Below are positions 14,189 to 26,685 of a stretch of 64,000 bases of DNA, piece by piece. The notes below the pieces were generated by a model. The model worked only from the letters and a program-made list of their open reading frames with translations, had not been told where the DNA came from and ran no database searches. The translations under genes and the position numbers were made by a program. This stretch comes from Pholiota molesta (taxonomy: Eukaryota; Basidiomycota; Agaricomycetes; Agaricales; Strophariaceae): contig JACGCK010000004.1 of assembly GCA_014925825.1 (NCBI GenBank), positions 186,001 to 250,000 of the forward strand, read 5' to 3'. Position 1 is the first letter of the stretch; each line of letters begins with the position of its first letter.

Positions 14189-17100
14189 ATGTCTTCTTTT
14201 TTCAAGCGGTCCAGCAGTGTAAGTCTAACATTCTCTCTTTTCATGAAGATATTTTGCTTATTGTTTCATAGGCCAATGGGGCGGCTGCCCAAAGCAATGG
14301 TGCTCCAGCTATTGACAAGGAATACCAGACTATCAACAGCGCCAACGCCCCAAAAGCTCTGAAGGAGTTCGAAGAGCGTGTGCGTCCATAATTCCTCTTT
14401 AAGATAGGGAGATAGGTCGCTCATCCTGATTTAGATCAAGAAAGGATTGCCTATCCACATGGACTCTAGTACTCTGGTACGTGCAGGGTTTCGAATGGTT
14501 TGTAGCAAATGTAGATGATGGTGTTTCAATTAGGCTGCGGTCATTGACCTGATAAGGCATAAAGAGGCTCTGGATGATAGGAAGCTTTTGGTACGTAGGC
14601 TCTTCGCTGATAAAATGTACGGGGCCTAACATTGCAACAGCTTGAGCACGCGCTCTCCTTCGTTTCCAAACTCCCTGAAGGCACGCTCGCGCAGACTCTC
14701 AAGACTAAGATCATCCAACTCTGTTAGTCCTATATCATCACGATTTATGGGATTGGTTTTGATTGACGTGTGCACTGCCATTTTACAGTGTATAATGATT
14801 TGGCTCATCCTCCTGCCACTCTTGTCAGCAACCAGTATGCGTGGCGTACCGCCGATGGGTCTTACAACAATATTGACATACCCAACATGGGCAAGGTAAG
14901 TTCTTGCAATGTAATGAACAATCAATGGCCCGTTGACCAGCCGATCTAGGCGGGAACACCTTACTCGCGGTCAGTCCAACAATCGCATCCTTTGCCCCGC
15001 AATCAGCTTCCTGATCCTGGGCTTGTATTCGATACGTGAGTTATTTCTCCTTCCATCTAAATATATCACTCACTTGGAATTGCACATTACTTACTTCTAG
15101 CCTTTTGCGACGCGAGAAGGTAAAATTCTTTACTTTCGGTCTGCTACAGTATTTGACACTGTTTTTTTTTTTACAGTTTGTGAAGCACCCAGCTGGTTTA
15201 TCTTCCCTTATGTTTGCTTTCGCAGCTCTTGTCATCCATAGGTAAATGGAAACTACTACCTGTTATGAATATTTAGGTTGATCATTTTATCAGTGTCTTC
15301 CGCACCTCTCATCGAGACCCCACCATCAATGAAACATCGTCCTATGTGGATCTAGGCCCTCTTTATGGTAATAACCAGAAGGATCAAGACAAGGTCCGTA
15401 TCAAGGATGGTCGTGGAAAGCTTCACCCAGATGCCTTCGCCGAGGATAGATTGTTGCTTCTTCCGCCAGCGGTCTGCACTTTGTTGGTCCTTTTCAACCG
15501 CAATCACAACGTCAGCATTCGCCACATTTCTCCTGTCTTTGAGTATACACAGCTAATATTACTTTCTAGTACATTGCCACCAAACTGTTGGAGATCAACG
15601 AAAGGGCGAACTTCGTTGACCCTGCTACCTTGTCCAGAGACAATCCCGCCGATAACGTCAAGCTTCTTGCGCAAGAGGAACAGATATTTCAAACTGCAAG
15701 GCTGATCAACTGCGGGTGGTTTGGAATGGGTATGTATGAACCTTTCCTTCGGGAAAATAGCATTCTTATTCTTTATTTCAAAGTTGTATTTTCCGATTAT
15801 TTCTCTGCGATCTTGGGACTCGTTAGAGATGGGAGTAGCTGGAGCTTGACACCTTTTGATGTTAGTCATTCCTAGTATTGTTATGACGCATTGCTAACTA
15901 TGTTTCAGGAGATGAGGAACCCAGATCATTCTTTGTTTGAAAGAGGGAAGGGCAATCAATGCAGTGTAGAGGTAAGTAATCATCCATTTTTTCCAAATTT
16001 AATGTCTCTGATCATACCTGGCCAGTTCAATTGCTTGTACCGTTGGCATGCAACAACTAGCCAAGCAGATGAGCAGTGGGCTGGACAAATATTCGCAAAT
16101 ATCTTTCCTGATAAGCCCGCCGACGAAGTGACTGTTGATGATTTCAAAACAGCAGCTTTCAAGCTACAACAGTTGCAACCGGATCTAACACATTGGACGT
16201 TTGGAAAGTGAGTGTGTCAACTATCTATAATCCTGCCGTATCTCAATCTGTGTCAAGCATACAACGCAACGAGGATGGTTCATTCAAAGACGACGATCTC
16301 GCAAACATCTTGCAGAACGCGTGGGTTTCGCCTTATTATGCAACTAATGTCGAACTAAATAAGATATAACTCCAGCACAGAACACGAAGCTGCCACTTTC
16401 GGAGCTCGTGGTACACCTTGTAAGATACTCTTGCTTCTTCTCATTATGGATCTCATCCCTATTTTAATAGCGGTTTTCAAATTGAACGAGGTGATGGGTA
16501 TCGAGCAAAACCGAACATGGGGCGTCTGTTCCTTGAACGACTTCAGAAAGGTATGTTCTCATGCTATTAATTAACCTTACGTTCTAATTTGACTTGCTTG
16601 AACAAGTTCTTGGGCCTCAAACGTAAATAATCTCCCGAAGTATTCAATGATAGTAATTGACTTTGTTCCAACAGCTTTTACGACTTTCTTGGAATGGAAT
16701 TCGAACCCAGAAATTGCGGATGCTGCTGAAAAACTTTATGGCCATATCGACTACCTCGAACTTTATGTTGGATTGCAAGCCGAGGAAGCCAAACCTGTTG
16801 TGGATGGCGCTGGTCTTTGCCCAGGTGATAGCATTTCCCTATGCATAGTAATCACTATCTAACGCACAGCATTCCAGGTTACACTATTAGCCGTGCCATC
16901 CTCAGCGATGCGATAGCGCTCACGCGTGGAGATCGATACTTCACCCATGATTTCACGCCATACAACCTTACAGCATGGGGCTTTGCTGATTGCCAGAGAG
17001 ATCCTAATGCATTTGGTTTCGGAAGCATGCTTGGTCGTCTCATCCTTCGCACTCTTCCCAATAATTTCACTGAGAACAGTATCTATACGTTCTTCCCCTT

Positions 17101-19104
17101 GATGACCCCGGAATCTATGAAGAAGAATCTCAAGAAGCTAGGAGTCATTGACCAATATGATATTTCCAGACCGAAGCCGACTAGTCAGTTGATCAAAGTT
17201 ACTGGCCACAGCCGCGTATCATCCATCCTCAAGGACACAAAGAACTTCGCCACTTTTTACAAAGCAAGGGCGGAAGGTGTTCTTGACAGTATTCATGGGT
17301 TAGTGCAAAGGAGAACTTCTAACGCCTGTACGGTTGCTCACCTCACTGTTCAACAGTTTCTTCCCAGCTGAAGGAGACAAAGAGCGATTGGCAGTTACCA
17401 CTGTCCTGGCTTCCCTGATCTTGTGGAAGGCATTAGCAATTATTTCTATGAATCCACAAAGAAGCTTGTTGCTGCCAACTCGTTTACTCTAGTTGGAGGC
17501 AAAGTTGGTGGTATCGACATTGTTCGTCAAGTTTTGAGGATTTTGCCTGTGTACTGGGCTGCCACTGATCTGGTAAGTTCTCGTACTGGAGAAATGATGG
17601 GCTCTCCCACCTGATACTCAAACTTTATAGGCTGGAATTCAACTCAAGACCATGCAGCATCCTCATGGAACCTACATGGCTGATGAACTGGCTGATATAC
17701 TGACGGAAATCTACTCGCAAGTCTCTTTTATTCTACCTTCTATGAATTCTGCTTAATTATTGTTTCCAGTTTTGTCTTCCTCAAAGTCGAGGCAGCCAAG
17801 ATGATGGTTCTTCAGGCCAAAGTGAAGAAGAACATCGCCGAACTACTCCACTTGATCAAAAGTAACCTCGCTAGGAATGTTGGTTCTAGGGTGAGGAAGT
17901 TTGCTGTATACTTTGCCGGACACAATTGCTAAATATCTACACCACGCTCAGTTGTCGATCGCGGGAATTGTCGGCTCCATTTCCAATGTATTTGAATCGA
18001 AAGCCAAGCACGCCGAATACCATACTCTTGTCAAGCGTTTGTACGAGCTCGGCCATTCAACTCATCAACTCGCCAACACAATTTTGGCTATCATGGTCAC
18101 TTCGAGTGTTGAGCTCACTCTCGGTAGGATTTATATCCTTGAACATTGATTCCTTCATTCTGTTCATGCGTTCTGAACTAGCCACAACGAACGCGATCAA
18201 TTTCTACGTCGGTAGTAGCCAAGCTCCTCAACTCTGCTCCCTCGTAAATGCAGACAAGAAGGCACAACTTGACAACTATGTCTATGAATCCTTGCGTTAG
18301 TAATTCTATTTTGTGGGGCTGCTTGGTATCTGAATGTATTCAACAGGTCTGGAGCCTACTTTCCAAGGTGTTTTCCGTGAGTGTACTCTTGGCTTCTGGG
18401 TCAAATGTTAGCTTCTGACTACGGTATTCCAATTTATTAGGTGTCTCACAGCAAGATCAGGTTCTCGACGGCGAGCCGTTCAAGAAGAACGACATTGTGT
18501 TCCTGGACGTTGCATCGGCTAATCTCGATGTTAGTTCCGATAGTTCTTCAGCCCATACAAAATCTCATGTGCATGTTCATAGGAGACAGCCTTCCCTAAC
18601 CCATCCTCGTGCGATCTCAATCGACCGATCAATGGTCGTCTATTTGCTGATGGAGTATTCAGGTAAGATTGTTTTTTAATCACTCATTTAGTGCACATCC
18701 CTAATCGTTTTTACCCCTTCTCCTTTAGCTATCTTGGTGAAGGCCTTACTATCAAGGTAACTACAGTTTTTGATTCCTTCATGTTTATTGCTGAATACAA
18801 CTATGTCTTAGATTGTTTCTCAAGTATTGCGTGCTGTATTTGAACTTCCTAATGTTCGTTACGCTCCAGGTCTTTCTGGAAAAATTCAAAGGTAAGCTTT
18901 GCATACTTGTCATATTTTCTGTATCTTACAATATCTCGATTAGATTCAAGAATACTGATCGCCCAGAACTTGTCTACGCCTACCTCAACAAGGATCAATT
19001 CCCTTCGGAATTGCCGACGTCATTGATCATTCAGGTAAGAACTTAAAGCCATCTTTATAAATGTTCTCTCACTCTCCACACAACAGTATGATCTGGGCAA
19101 ATAA
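14189..19104 (+). CDS. Ppo-like fatty-acid heme dioxygenase with degenerate P450 domain
   Basis: Psi-producing oxygenase/linoleate diol synthase family: an N-terminal animal-peroxidase-like domain oxygenates C18 fatty acids to hydroperoxides, and the C-terminal P450 domain usually isomerises them to diols. The dioxygenase half keeps the key motifs: distal-His region ALVIHSVFRT (about 15230-15310), SSYVDLGPLYGN, and YRWH (about 16040), which supplies the catalytic Tyr and proximal heme His. Further on are GDRYFTHDFTPYNLTAWGF (end of this domain) and a P450-like tail. At the P450 heme loop the sequence reads ADGVFSYLGEG (about 18650-18745), so the Cys ligand position is Tyr. More than fifteen small introns; the last joins LIIQ to YDLGK and a stop. 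One lost base is inferred near 17378. Expected product about 1,030 residues. Confidence 0.88.
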
Positions 19105-19266
19105 ACGAAAGTTGAACGAGTATCATGACCTTTTACGTGATATATATGGCGCAGCTTTATTTATCCACATTCAATGCATTATTTTGTTATAATCGTGATA
19201 TTGTAGTGAGTTCATGAGGTAAAGTGACTGCAACTACTTCAGATGAAGATTATATAGAAGCAGTGG

Positions 19267-22200
19267 TTAACCATGGCCTTGATTTCCGTTGATACTATTG
19301 GATATCGCGACAAGTAAGGATTCGATCTTCATTTGCCTATTTTCTATATCGTCGAGACGAGACATCAACGTCGCCTGTTCTGGCATTTCGCTTGTATCAT
19401 CGTCCATGTCTTTCATTTCTTGTGCCGAGACTGGACTCCTCATACTATGGGATGGATCGCTACTTCGTGACCGCGGTGGAATTGCATACTGAGGCGAAGA
19501 GGTTGTTTCATTGGCACTCAGGATTCGATTTGATCGATGATTTGATTGGCCATTCGAAAATGTTTCCGGTGCAGGGCGTGGTTGGGAAGATAGGATAGAT
19601 GTGAATCGCCTGCGTGAAGCGGGGCCATAGCTTACGCCTTGTGTTGTCGGTGGGGATCCAAAAACTTGAGCCTCTCGATTATCGTCATGCAAAAAAGGAT
19701 TGAATACTTGGGCCAAAGGGCTGAAAGTGCCAATATCGGTTCCGCGGCTGACGAGTGTATTGAGCTTTGTGTGCGGACTTGTCTTCGCAGGTGCTGGAGG
19801 ATGACTAGACCTCCCTCTCCGTGTCGAAGTGCCTGATAACCTTCGCATTGATCCGTGGGACACTCGCCGTCCATTATGGACCGAGAAGTCGTCATTGGTA
19901 TCACCAGTATCGAGAGCGCTGTCAAACTCGTCTTCGATTTCGAAAATCTGTGGAAGAAGTCAGCGGTCAAGGCAGATTTTTTTTTTTTCGAGAACAGGCT
20001 TACAGCATCAATGTCCGCCTCAGCACCTGCCAAGCCTTCAAAAAATGCTAAACATGGCGGATAAGTGAGAACGTCAAGATTTAAGTTGAGGGCACTCTTA
20101 CTCATTCTCTTTAGCGAGCGAGGTAGGGTATCAAAGACTTTTTCTGCCATGTGGGCGACGGTGTCATAGAAAGTAATGGTGCCGGCCGATTTCGATTGTC
20201 TTTCATAGAATGAAATCCCTATAAGAATGGGGAAACTTGTCAATCTGTCGAGGAAGTAATGAGCATTTCGTCCATTTGCAAAGCTGACAACAAAAACCTA
20301 ATCAGGAACACATTGAACTTGAAGAATGATGGTGAGATTGAGGATGCAAAAATGAAAAAAGGAAACGCCAAAATACCTTATGGAACCATCTAGGCGAAAG
20401 GATATAGCTGGCGGGTAGCAAGATAAAGAGCGCTACCAAATTTATTGGGGGTTGGTAGGAGAACAAAGAATCTGCCTTCACGCTGAAAAGCAAATCGTAA
20501 ACGTCAAAGAACTAAATCAGCAAATAAATCGCAAGTCACCCCTCAATAGTTGCGATGGCTTTACGAAACATGGCCTACAGATTTGATTTGGATCAATAGA
20601 TGCGAAGCGAGTGTGAGAAGTGAAATCACCTCTGCAGCTGCGTCCTCGTTCACTGATGCAAATGTATTCGACAGAATCTATTGATCCATAAATATCGGGA
20701 TGCATTTGAGGAAGAGGATAAATAGGAATAAACGTACAGATACAAGAACTAATTGCAGAATAGATTGTAAAAAATGAGGCAAACGTATGCACAGAGAAGC
20801 CACAGACCTGTCAGTAGAAGTGTATTGCTCAAGCATGCATATGTGACCATTAATACAGGCCCAAATATCGGATGGAATTTCGCTAGCAGGCTGTAAGAAA
20901 ATGTTCGAGGAATTAAAGCGTGCATTCGACTTACTGGCATGATCGAAACCACTTGCATCAAGTCCAAACCATAGATCCAACATCCACCAAGCAATCAATC
21001 TAGGAGCACGTCAGGACAAGTGAATGTTTTTTGAAACTGCCAGAACATACCCTGCACTATAGCTATTCCATTCGAGATAAGGGTTATTTGAATTCATTAA
21101 TGACTGAGCACTCACTTTGCTGAATCGCGGCTGAGGCTATGATATTGAGAATACGGCAATTAGTGCCTTTTTATTAAATATAACGTTGTCACTTACGTCC
21201 ATAGGGCATATAAAAACCCACAAAAGCAGAAAGCAGCAATGAGCATGAGAAATATAAATTGCACAATCATCGCCCGCAATGATAACACAAATAAGTTATC
21301 CTTCAAGGTAACAAACGCCAATCTTACAGTAGAAAGTAAGACGGCAATAGTGTGTGTAGATAGTTTTTGGCGTACCGTGGAAACATGAGACAAGCAATAA
21401 GTGCAAGGACGTCGATCCCTAGCATATAGGCCTCAGGTTCTAAGACGTGACATTTAAGTGGGAACGAATTACGATAAACATCATCACTTACTATTGTGGT
21501 ACAACCCGTATATTCGAAGAAATGCATAAATGAAGAAAGTAGTTACTAAAGTAACCTCATTAGAGCGTAAGCATAGGTGAAGGGTCGGGCCTTACTGAAA
21601 GCCAAATCAAATCCATTCTGGAGCGGGGTTAGCTTGGTAGCAAACATAACAGAAGGGAATATATACCCATGTTCCTTTGAAATAAACTGACGGAAGCTAA
21701 GTTATAATTTTTTTGGCTGAGGAAAAGAACCCACCTTTAATACCGTGTTCCTGCATGGCTGCGAATTTTTCAAGGGTGAAACCCAGTGCATACAACATGA
21801 ATAACAACTCTGAGATATTGAGCCTATCATACTGATTAAATTCGAGGGCGACGATAAATAGGATAAATAGGGTAATGAAACTATGATCCAATGTCAGGCG
21901 CGCATAGTATGCTAATCGCGAAGGCTTACTTGAGAAATTCAAGAACGGCACGTATGGCGGGGACTTTCAGGCTGCAAAGAACGTTAGGGATGGAATTGAA
22001 TTAGAAGGACATGACGCACCGGTAGTGGTCCAGAAGAGGTGCTTTGTGAGGGTCATAAAAATGAACTGGAGCCCGCTTGTACGTCTATAGAAATTGTATA
22101 GAGATGAGAGAACAACCAACGATATCGTGCATGTAAACTTACTCGGAAAGGATCGAATGACTACTTTCAGCGCTGTAGACGCATTTTCCACTAGTTCCGA

Positions 22201-22753
22201 AAATATCAAATCCAACGCAGTTCCAAATAGATGCGGTGCTTACGACCAGATGGCGTTGATGACTTTTTGACATGCCGAACTCTTGATAAAATATTTGGCC
22301 TTTCCAAGAATGGCCATTTCTATGGCGTTGCCAACACGTTCTTCAAGGTCGTCATCCCTCTCTTCTCTGGCTTGGGCTATAATACTCGGATCAGCGCCCG
22401 AATAGACAGGCCAGCTTGTTGTGAGCGCGATTGTAAGATTGAGGAGATTGTTGGCATTGGCGCGAAAAATTCGTGTGGCCAGGATTTCACAAAGATATGC
22501 CCTGGAACGAGAGAGCGTTGCTGTCGTCATATTGTCGTCACGTAAAAAATGGATGCGGTTAACCAGGCAGCAGAATGCGACAGATAGATTTCCATCTGCT
22601 TGAATCACAAGATATTTTTCCACGAGAGGCCGAACAAGGGTGTAGGTCAGATCTGGTCCCATTAACTTTGGGAAGGTCAAATTGCGAAGCTTGCATCTAA
22701 TCCATTTAACCCCTCACCGCGTCTAAGCTCAGTGGAGTATCTATAACTGACAT
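19267..22753 (-). CDS. YVC1: YVC1/TRPY-type vacuolar cation (calcium) channel
   Basis: Fungal TRP-family channel that releases Ca2+ from the vacuole. The N-terminal cytosolic helical part (TYTLVRPLVEKYLVIQADGN) is followed by several hydrophobic segments: SFITLFILFIVALEF, LLFMLYALGFTLEKFAAM, AYMLGIDVLALIACLMF, and FIFLMLIAAFCFCGFLYALW. The pore-like region is WWMLDLWFGLDASGF, with a last helix FGPVLMVTYACLSNTLLLT. The motif VYFKGTWNGFDLAF is typical of YVC1. The C-terminus is cytosolic, acidic (EIEDEFD) and Ser/Arg-rich, and ends in a short coiled coil. Many short introns. The start is uncertain: ATG at 22753 gives MSVIDTPLSLDAVRG, but joining it to the conserved KLRNLTFPKL needs two bases in a G-run near 22725. 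The next in-frame ATG is at 22680. Confidence 0.85.
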
Positions 22754-23488
22754 GTCAGATATACTAGTATCAACTCAGCAAAACATGACTTTACCTATAT
22801 ATTTCTATTGTAGAACATCACAGTGAGATGATGAGATGCGAGCTCAAGCTGTCCAGGCTCACCGTGACATCCTTACATTGAAATCAACACCTGAAATGAC
22901 ATAAGGCATGGAAAACTACTCACTATTCGTATCATCTGTATTATAGGATATACAGGAGTGGGTTCATTGCTGTTACTGAGTATCACAGTCAATAACGTTA
23001 TTTCGGTCGTAAAATAGTATCGATGAAACTGACTGGTGCAGCAGCGGTTGGTATTCGGACTGAGATTCGTCCATGACGAGGAGTGGGGAGGAACAAAAGG
23101 TGTCAAACTTCAAAGACTACTAAGCCGATGCAAGCAGCTTATATATGGCAAGGAAATGTCAGTTATATTAGGTTCATCATTCAATGGCTCACCCGCAAAA
23201 TGCGCTCACTTGGACGAATTATGTAGGGCTTGTTCGTCAGTGTTTGTGCATGAAGAGTCGGCAGGGCGACTGAATAGGGGTGAATCGCTTGGGAACAAAG
23301 TTGGAGAGGTGTGAGGAGGGAGTTGTGTCTTGAGCCACAAACATCAAGTAGGCATGTCAATGTGGGATTGATGTGGGAGGTGATTTCATCTCCGACGCAC
23401 GCGTTGTCGCGTTGTGCTCCACTCGAGACACCTGACCTGCTTTGGGGCCACCACCACCACACCCTTTCTTCTTTTCTCTTCAAACGTC
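22754..23488. promoter_or_regulatory. Divergent intergenic region between YVC1 and MBP1
   Basis: About 0.7 kb separating two divergent genes, so both promoters lie here. An ACGCGT (MCB) element is at 23399-23404, about 85 bp before the MBP1 ATG, followed within 10 bp by a TCGCGTTG half-like element. Open frames in this stretch are short and unconvincing. Confidence 0.45.
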
Positions 23489-26371
23489 ATGCAGGCTGGT
23501 CCAAGAGCTCCAGGAAGCACCCAGCCTCCAGTAAAAATATACAACGCTGTGTATTCCTCTGTCCAGGTAATTAATTCGCTCGTTATTACCCAGCCCTTGT
23601 GACACGGTCGCGTCTCGTCTCAGGTCTATGAATGTATGGTTCGAGGCATCGCTGTTATGCGCAGACGAAATGACTCGTACGTGAACGCGACACAAATACT
23701 CAAGGTTGCTGGGGTGGACAAAGGTCGGAGAACAAAGATACTGGAGAAAGAAATTTTGCCTGGGAAACACGAGATCGTGCAAGGGGGCTATGGTAAATAC
23801 CAGGGAACATGGTGCGTACATTCAAATTTCATGGGACAAAACGCGTAAATAATCGTTCCCTTGGCCTGGCCGCTAGGATTCCTCTAGAAAGAGGTCGGGA
23901 TATCGCACTTCAGTACGGTGTCGCGCCATTGCTGTCGCCCTTATTCGACTTTACCCCGAGCACCAATTCATTAGGCGCACTTCCAGTTAGTACACCCGCC
24001 GGTACAGCATCCCCCCGCCCATTATCAGCCTCCTCTTCGTATTCTAGCATCGGTACTACGGGAAACTACATGGCAGCTTTACCGTCCGCCCTTGCGCCGC
24101 CTCCCATCATGCCTGGTTCTGCTCTTCGTCTCTTGAATCAAGGACGAGCGCAAGGCCTCTTCACCCCTTCACATCTGGTCTTTCTGCCCTCACACAAGGG
24201 CGGCCTGCTGGTTTCGGGTCACCTGGCCCTTATCAACAAGGACCATATAGTCAATCGCCTCAACCCCAAACACAACCCTCAGAAACACCTCCACCTCCTG
24301 CAAGCTTAAAAAGACACCGTTCCGAAGCCGATGTCGACACTTTGAGTGGCGGACATCCAGGTGATTTTTATTGGTTTTCGGTCAAACCCAAGTCACACTG
24401 ACGTTTTACACAGATTTTATTCAACTGGACAGGTCCAGACCACCTTCTGCCAATTCGCAGTTGAATGGCGAGGATAACCCATCACCGGCCAAGCGCCCCC
24501 GTACAGATTCAACATCTCAAGAAGCTCCCTCATTGCAGCCTTCCAGCTGGCAGTCGTCGTCTCGGACTGCGATGAATTCTACACTTCACATTAGCTCCCA
24601 ACAAACACTCAACGGTACGCCTCGACCACCAAGTTCGCTTTCTGTGTCCAATGGTGTTATTGGAAAACTAGCAAGTCAATCGCCTGAGCTCGACGTCCAT
24701 AAACCGCGCTTCGCTTCGAAACCAGTCATGCCACGCCCAGGCGAACCTGTCTCTCTCTATAAAGACAGTCGGAGAGCAGCTGTGGTGGCGGCAATTTGTC
24801 AACGCGATGAACCAGGCCCTGTTCTTGACTTACTTCGTGAAATATTTGCTGACCCATCGAATCCGGATGCACCATCACCGGCTTTTGATGTTGATATAAT
24901 ATTAGATGACCAGGGGCATACTGCCTTACATCTTGCCGCCAGCCTTGGAAGGCAACAAACTGTGGATATGTTGAAAACACACGGGGCCGACATACATCGA
25001 GGAAATTTTCTAGGAGAAACTCCACTCATCAGGGCTTGCCTGGCCACACACAACGCGGATCAACAGTCTTTTGGTGCCCTAGTCATCGCACTTCATCCCT
25101 CTATCCGCACCCTTGACACATCACGTAAATCGGTGATACATCATATCGTTTCCCTCGCCGGTGTCAAAGGAAGAGCTGTGGCTGCTCGCTATTATCTGGA
25201 CCAAATCTTCCTTTGGATAGCACAGCAACAAGGAGGCGACTTCCGGTCTATTGTTGATTTGCAAGACGAACATGGCGACACCGCGCTAAATATTGCAGCT
25301 CGGGTTGGAAATCGAAGTTTAGTGAGAACTTTATTAGATGTCGGCGCAAATCGAATATTACCCAATAAATTGGGTCTAAGGCCAGGTGATTTTGGAGTTG
25401 AAACAGAGGTAATATCTAAATCTTCCAATACAGATATGGATCCTGATTCTGTCTTCAGGAGCTAAGTGGTGGCCCTCGAGCAGAAGATCTTTTATCTTCT
25501 CTACGGTCTGGACCACCTCTGCCTGTTCAGAAAAGTCAAGATGTCATAGCTGGTGGGTCGTTACTCTCCAACATCGACATATCGGTTTTCCTAATGACTG
25601 GACTCTGTAGATATGACTGCCATGATCCAAAACCTAAGCACAGAATTCCAAGGAGAAATTAAAACCAAACAGGATGCGCTGGATGTAACACAAGCTCATC
25701 TCCGTGCAGCAACGCGCGAGTTATCGGAGCAACGTAAACAAATACAAGCATGGCAAGCCCGCTGTGGAGAACTGGATCAAGTCAACCAACGAGTGCGGAA
25801 CGTCGAGAAAGCCCTTGCTGACGAAGACCAGTTCGACTGGACAGGTCGAACGGACCTCGACGGGAACGATGCGCGTGAATCTGCTGGACCAACATTCCAG
25901 TACCGAGGAGCAGGATCCACAATGATTGGCATTGAAGGCTCCGTCGACATTTCGTTTAGTGTAGATTCTGAGCCTCCACTGCCAACAGGTGATACGGTGG
26001 CGACCCTGATTAAATTACGGAGGTTAAAGGCTTGGCATCTGCGGATGGAGGAGTTGGTCAGAGCGCGCTTGGAAGGCCTCCAAGGTGCAACGGCGGAGAA
26101 AGAGTTTCAATGCAAGAAAATTGTTGCTCTGTGTACCGGGCTTCCTATCGACAAGGTCGAAGACGTGAGCTGCTTTCAAATTTATGAATGTCCTACTAGG
26201 TTCTTATTTTCTCCTAGATGCTGGAAAATCTGGTCATTGCTGTGGAAAGTGAGTCGCAGATTGTGGATCTGGGACGTGTTTCTGGTTTCATGCAGAAGGT
26301 AAGTTCCCCTGGACCCTTTGATAGTCCAAGTTAATATATAACTTTTCCAGGTCCGAGATGGCATTATTTAG
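23489..26371 (+). CDS. MBP1: Mbp1/Res-type MBF transcription factor (KilA-N/APSES + ankyrin)
   Basis: DNA-binding subunit of the MBF (G1/S) complex that binds MCB elements. The N-terminal APSES/KilA-N domain covers about residues 10-110: [55 protein letters not shown] Pro/Ser-rich linker with the basic cluster SPAKRPR comes next. Ankyrin repeats follow ([45 protein letters not shown]). A C-terminal coiled coil from about 25610 ([17 protein letters not shown]...) ends FMQKVRDGII. Introns include one at about 23576-23622 and one from GTGCGT at about 23815 to 23877. One lost base near 24167 separates QGLFTP from [13 protein letters not shown]. Family architecture and length are normal. Confidence 0.92.
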
Positions 26372-26501
26372 TCCTCTCTTGTAGATGTAATCTTGTTCTT
26401 TAATGTACTTGTAATACACCACACTGGTGCAACGTGATTGCTGTAGTTGAGGGCACGCGGGTACCAAATGAAAAGCAGAATAGTATTTGCTCCTTCCATC
26501 A

Positions 26502-26580
26502 ACGCGAAACACGAGTAAACGTAATCACTGAGGATTCAGGGGTTTTGTCACAAACGCGTGATTAAGTCACGTGAACGCGG
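26502..26580 (+). promoter_or_regulatory. Cluster of MCB/SCB-like and E-box-like elements upstream of POLD3
   Basis: Within 185 bp of the POLD3 ATG: ACGCGAAA at 26502-26509, a perfect MCB ACGCGT at 26554-26559, the palindrome TCACGTGA at 26567-26574 and ACGCGG at 26575-26580. MCB is the known target of MBF, whose DNA-binding subunit is encoded immediately upstream, and replication genes are its classical targets. Regulation is inferred from sequence alone. Confidence 0.5.
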
Positions 26581-26685
26581 CGTCTTTGTGACACGGCTTA
26601 ATGCAGCGCATTCAAGAACATTCCAAGCTTGTCACGGTTTACTCCCTTCTTCATTTCATCTCGTCTCTCTTAGTCGACGTTGGAA

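Noticed and set aside
22873..23483. Short open frames between YVC1 and MBP1
   Set aside because: Mutually overlapping on both strands, no motifs, and this is the divergent promoter region.
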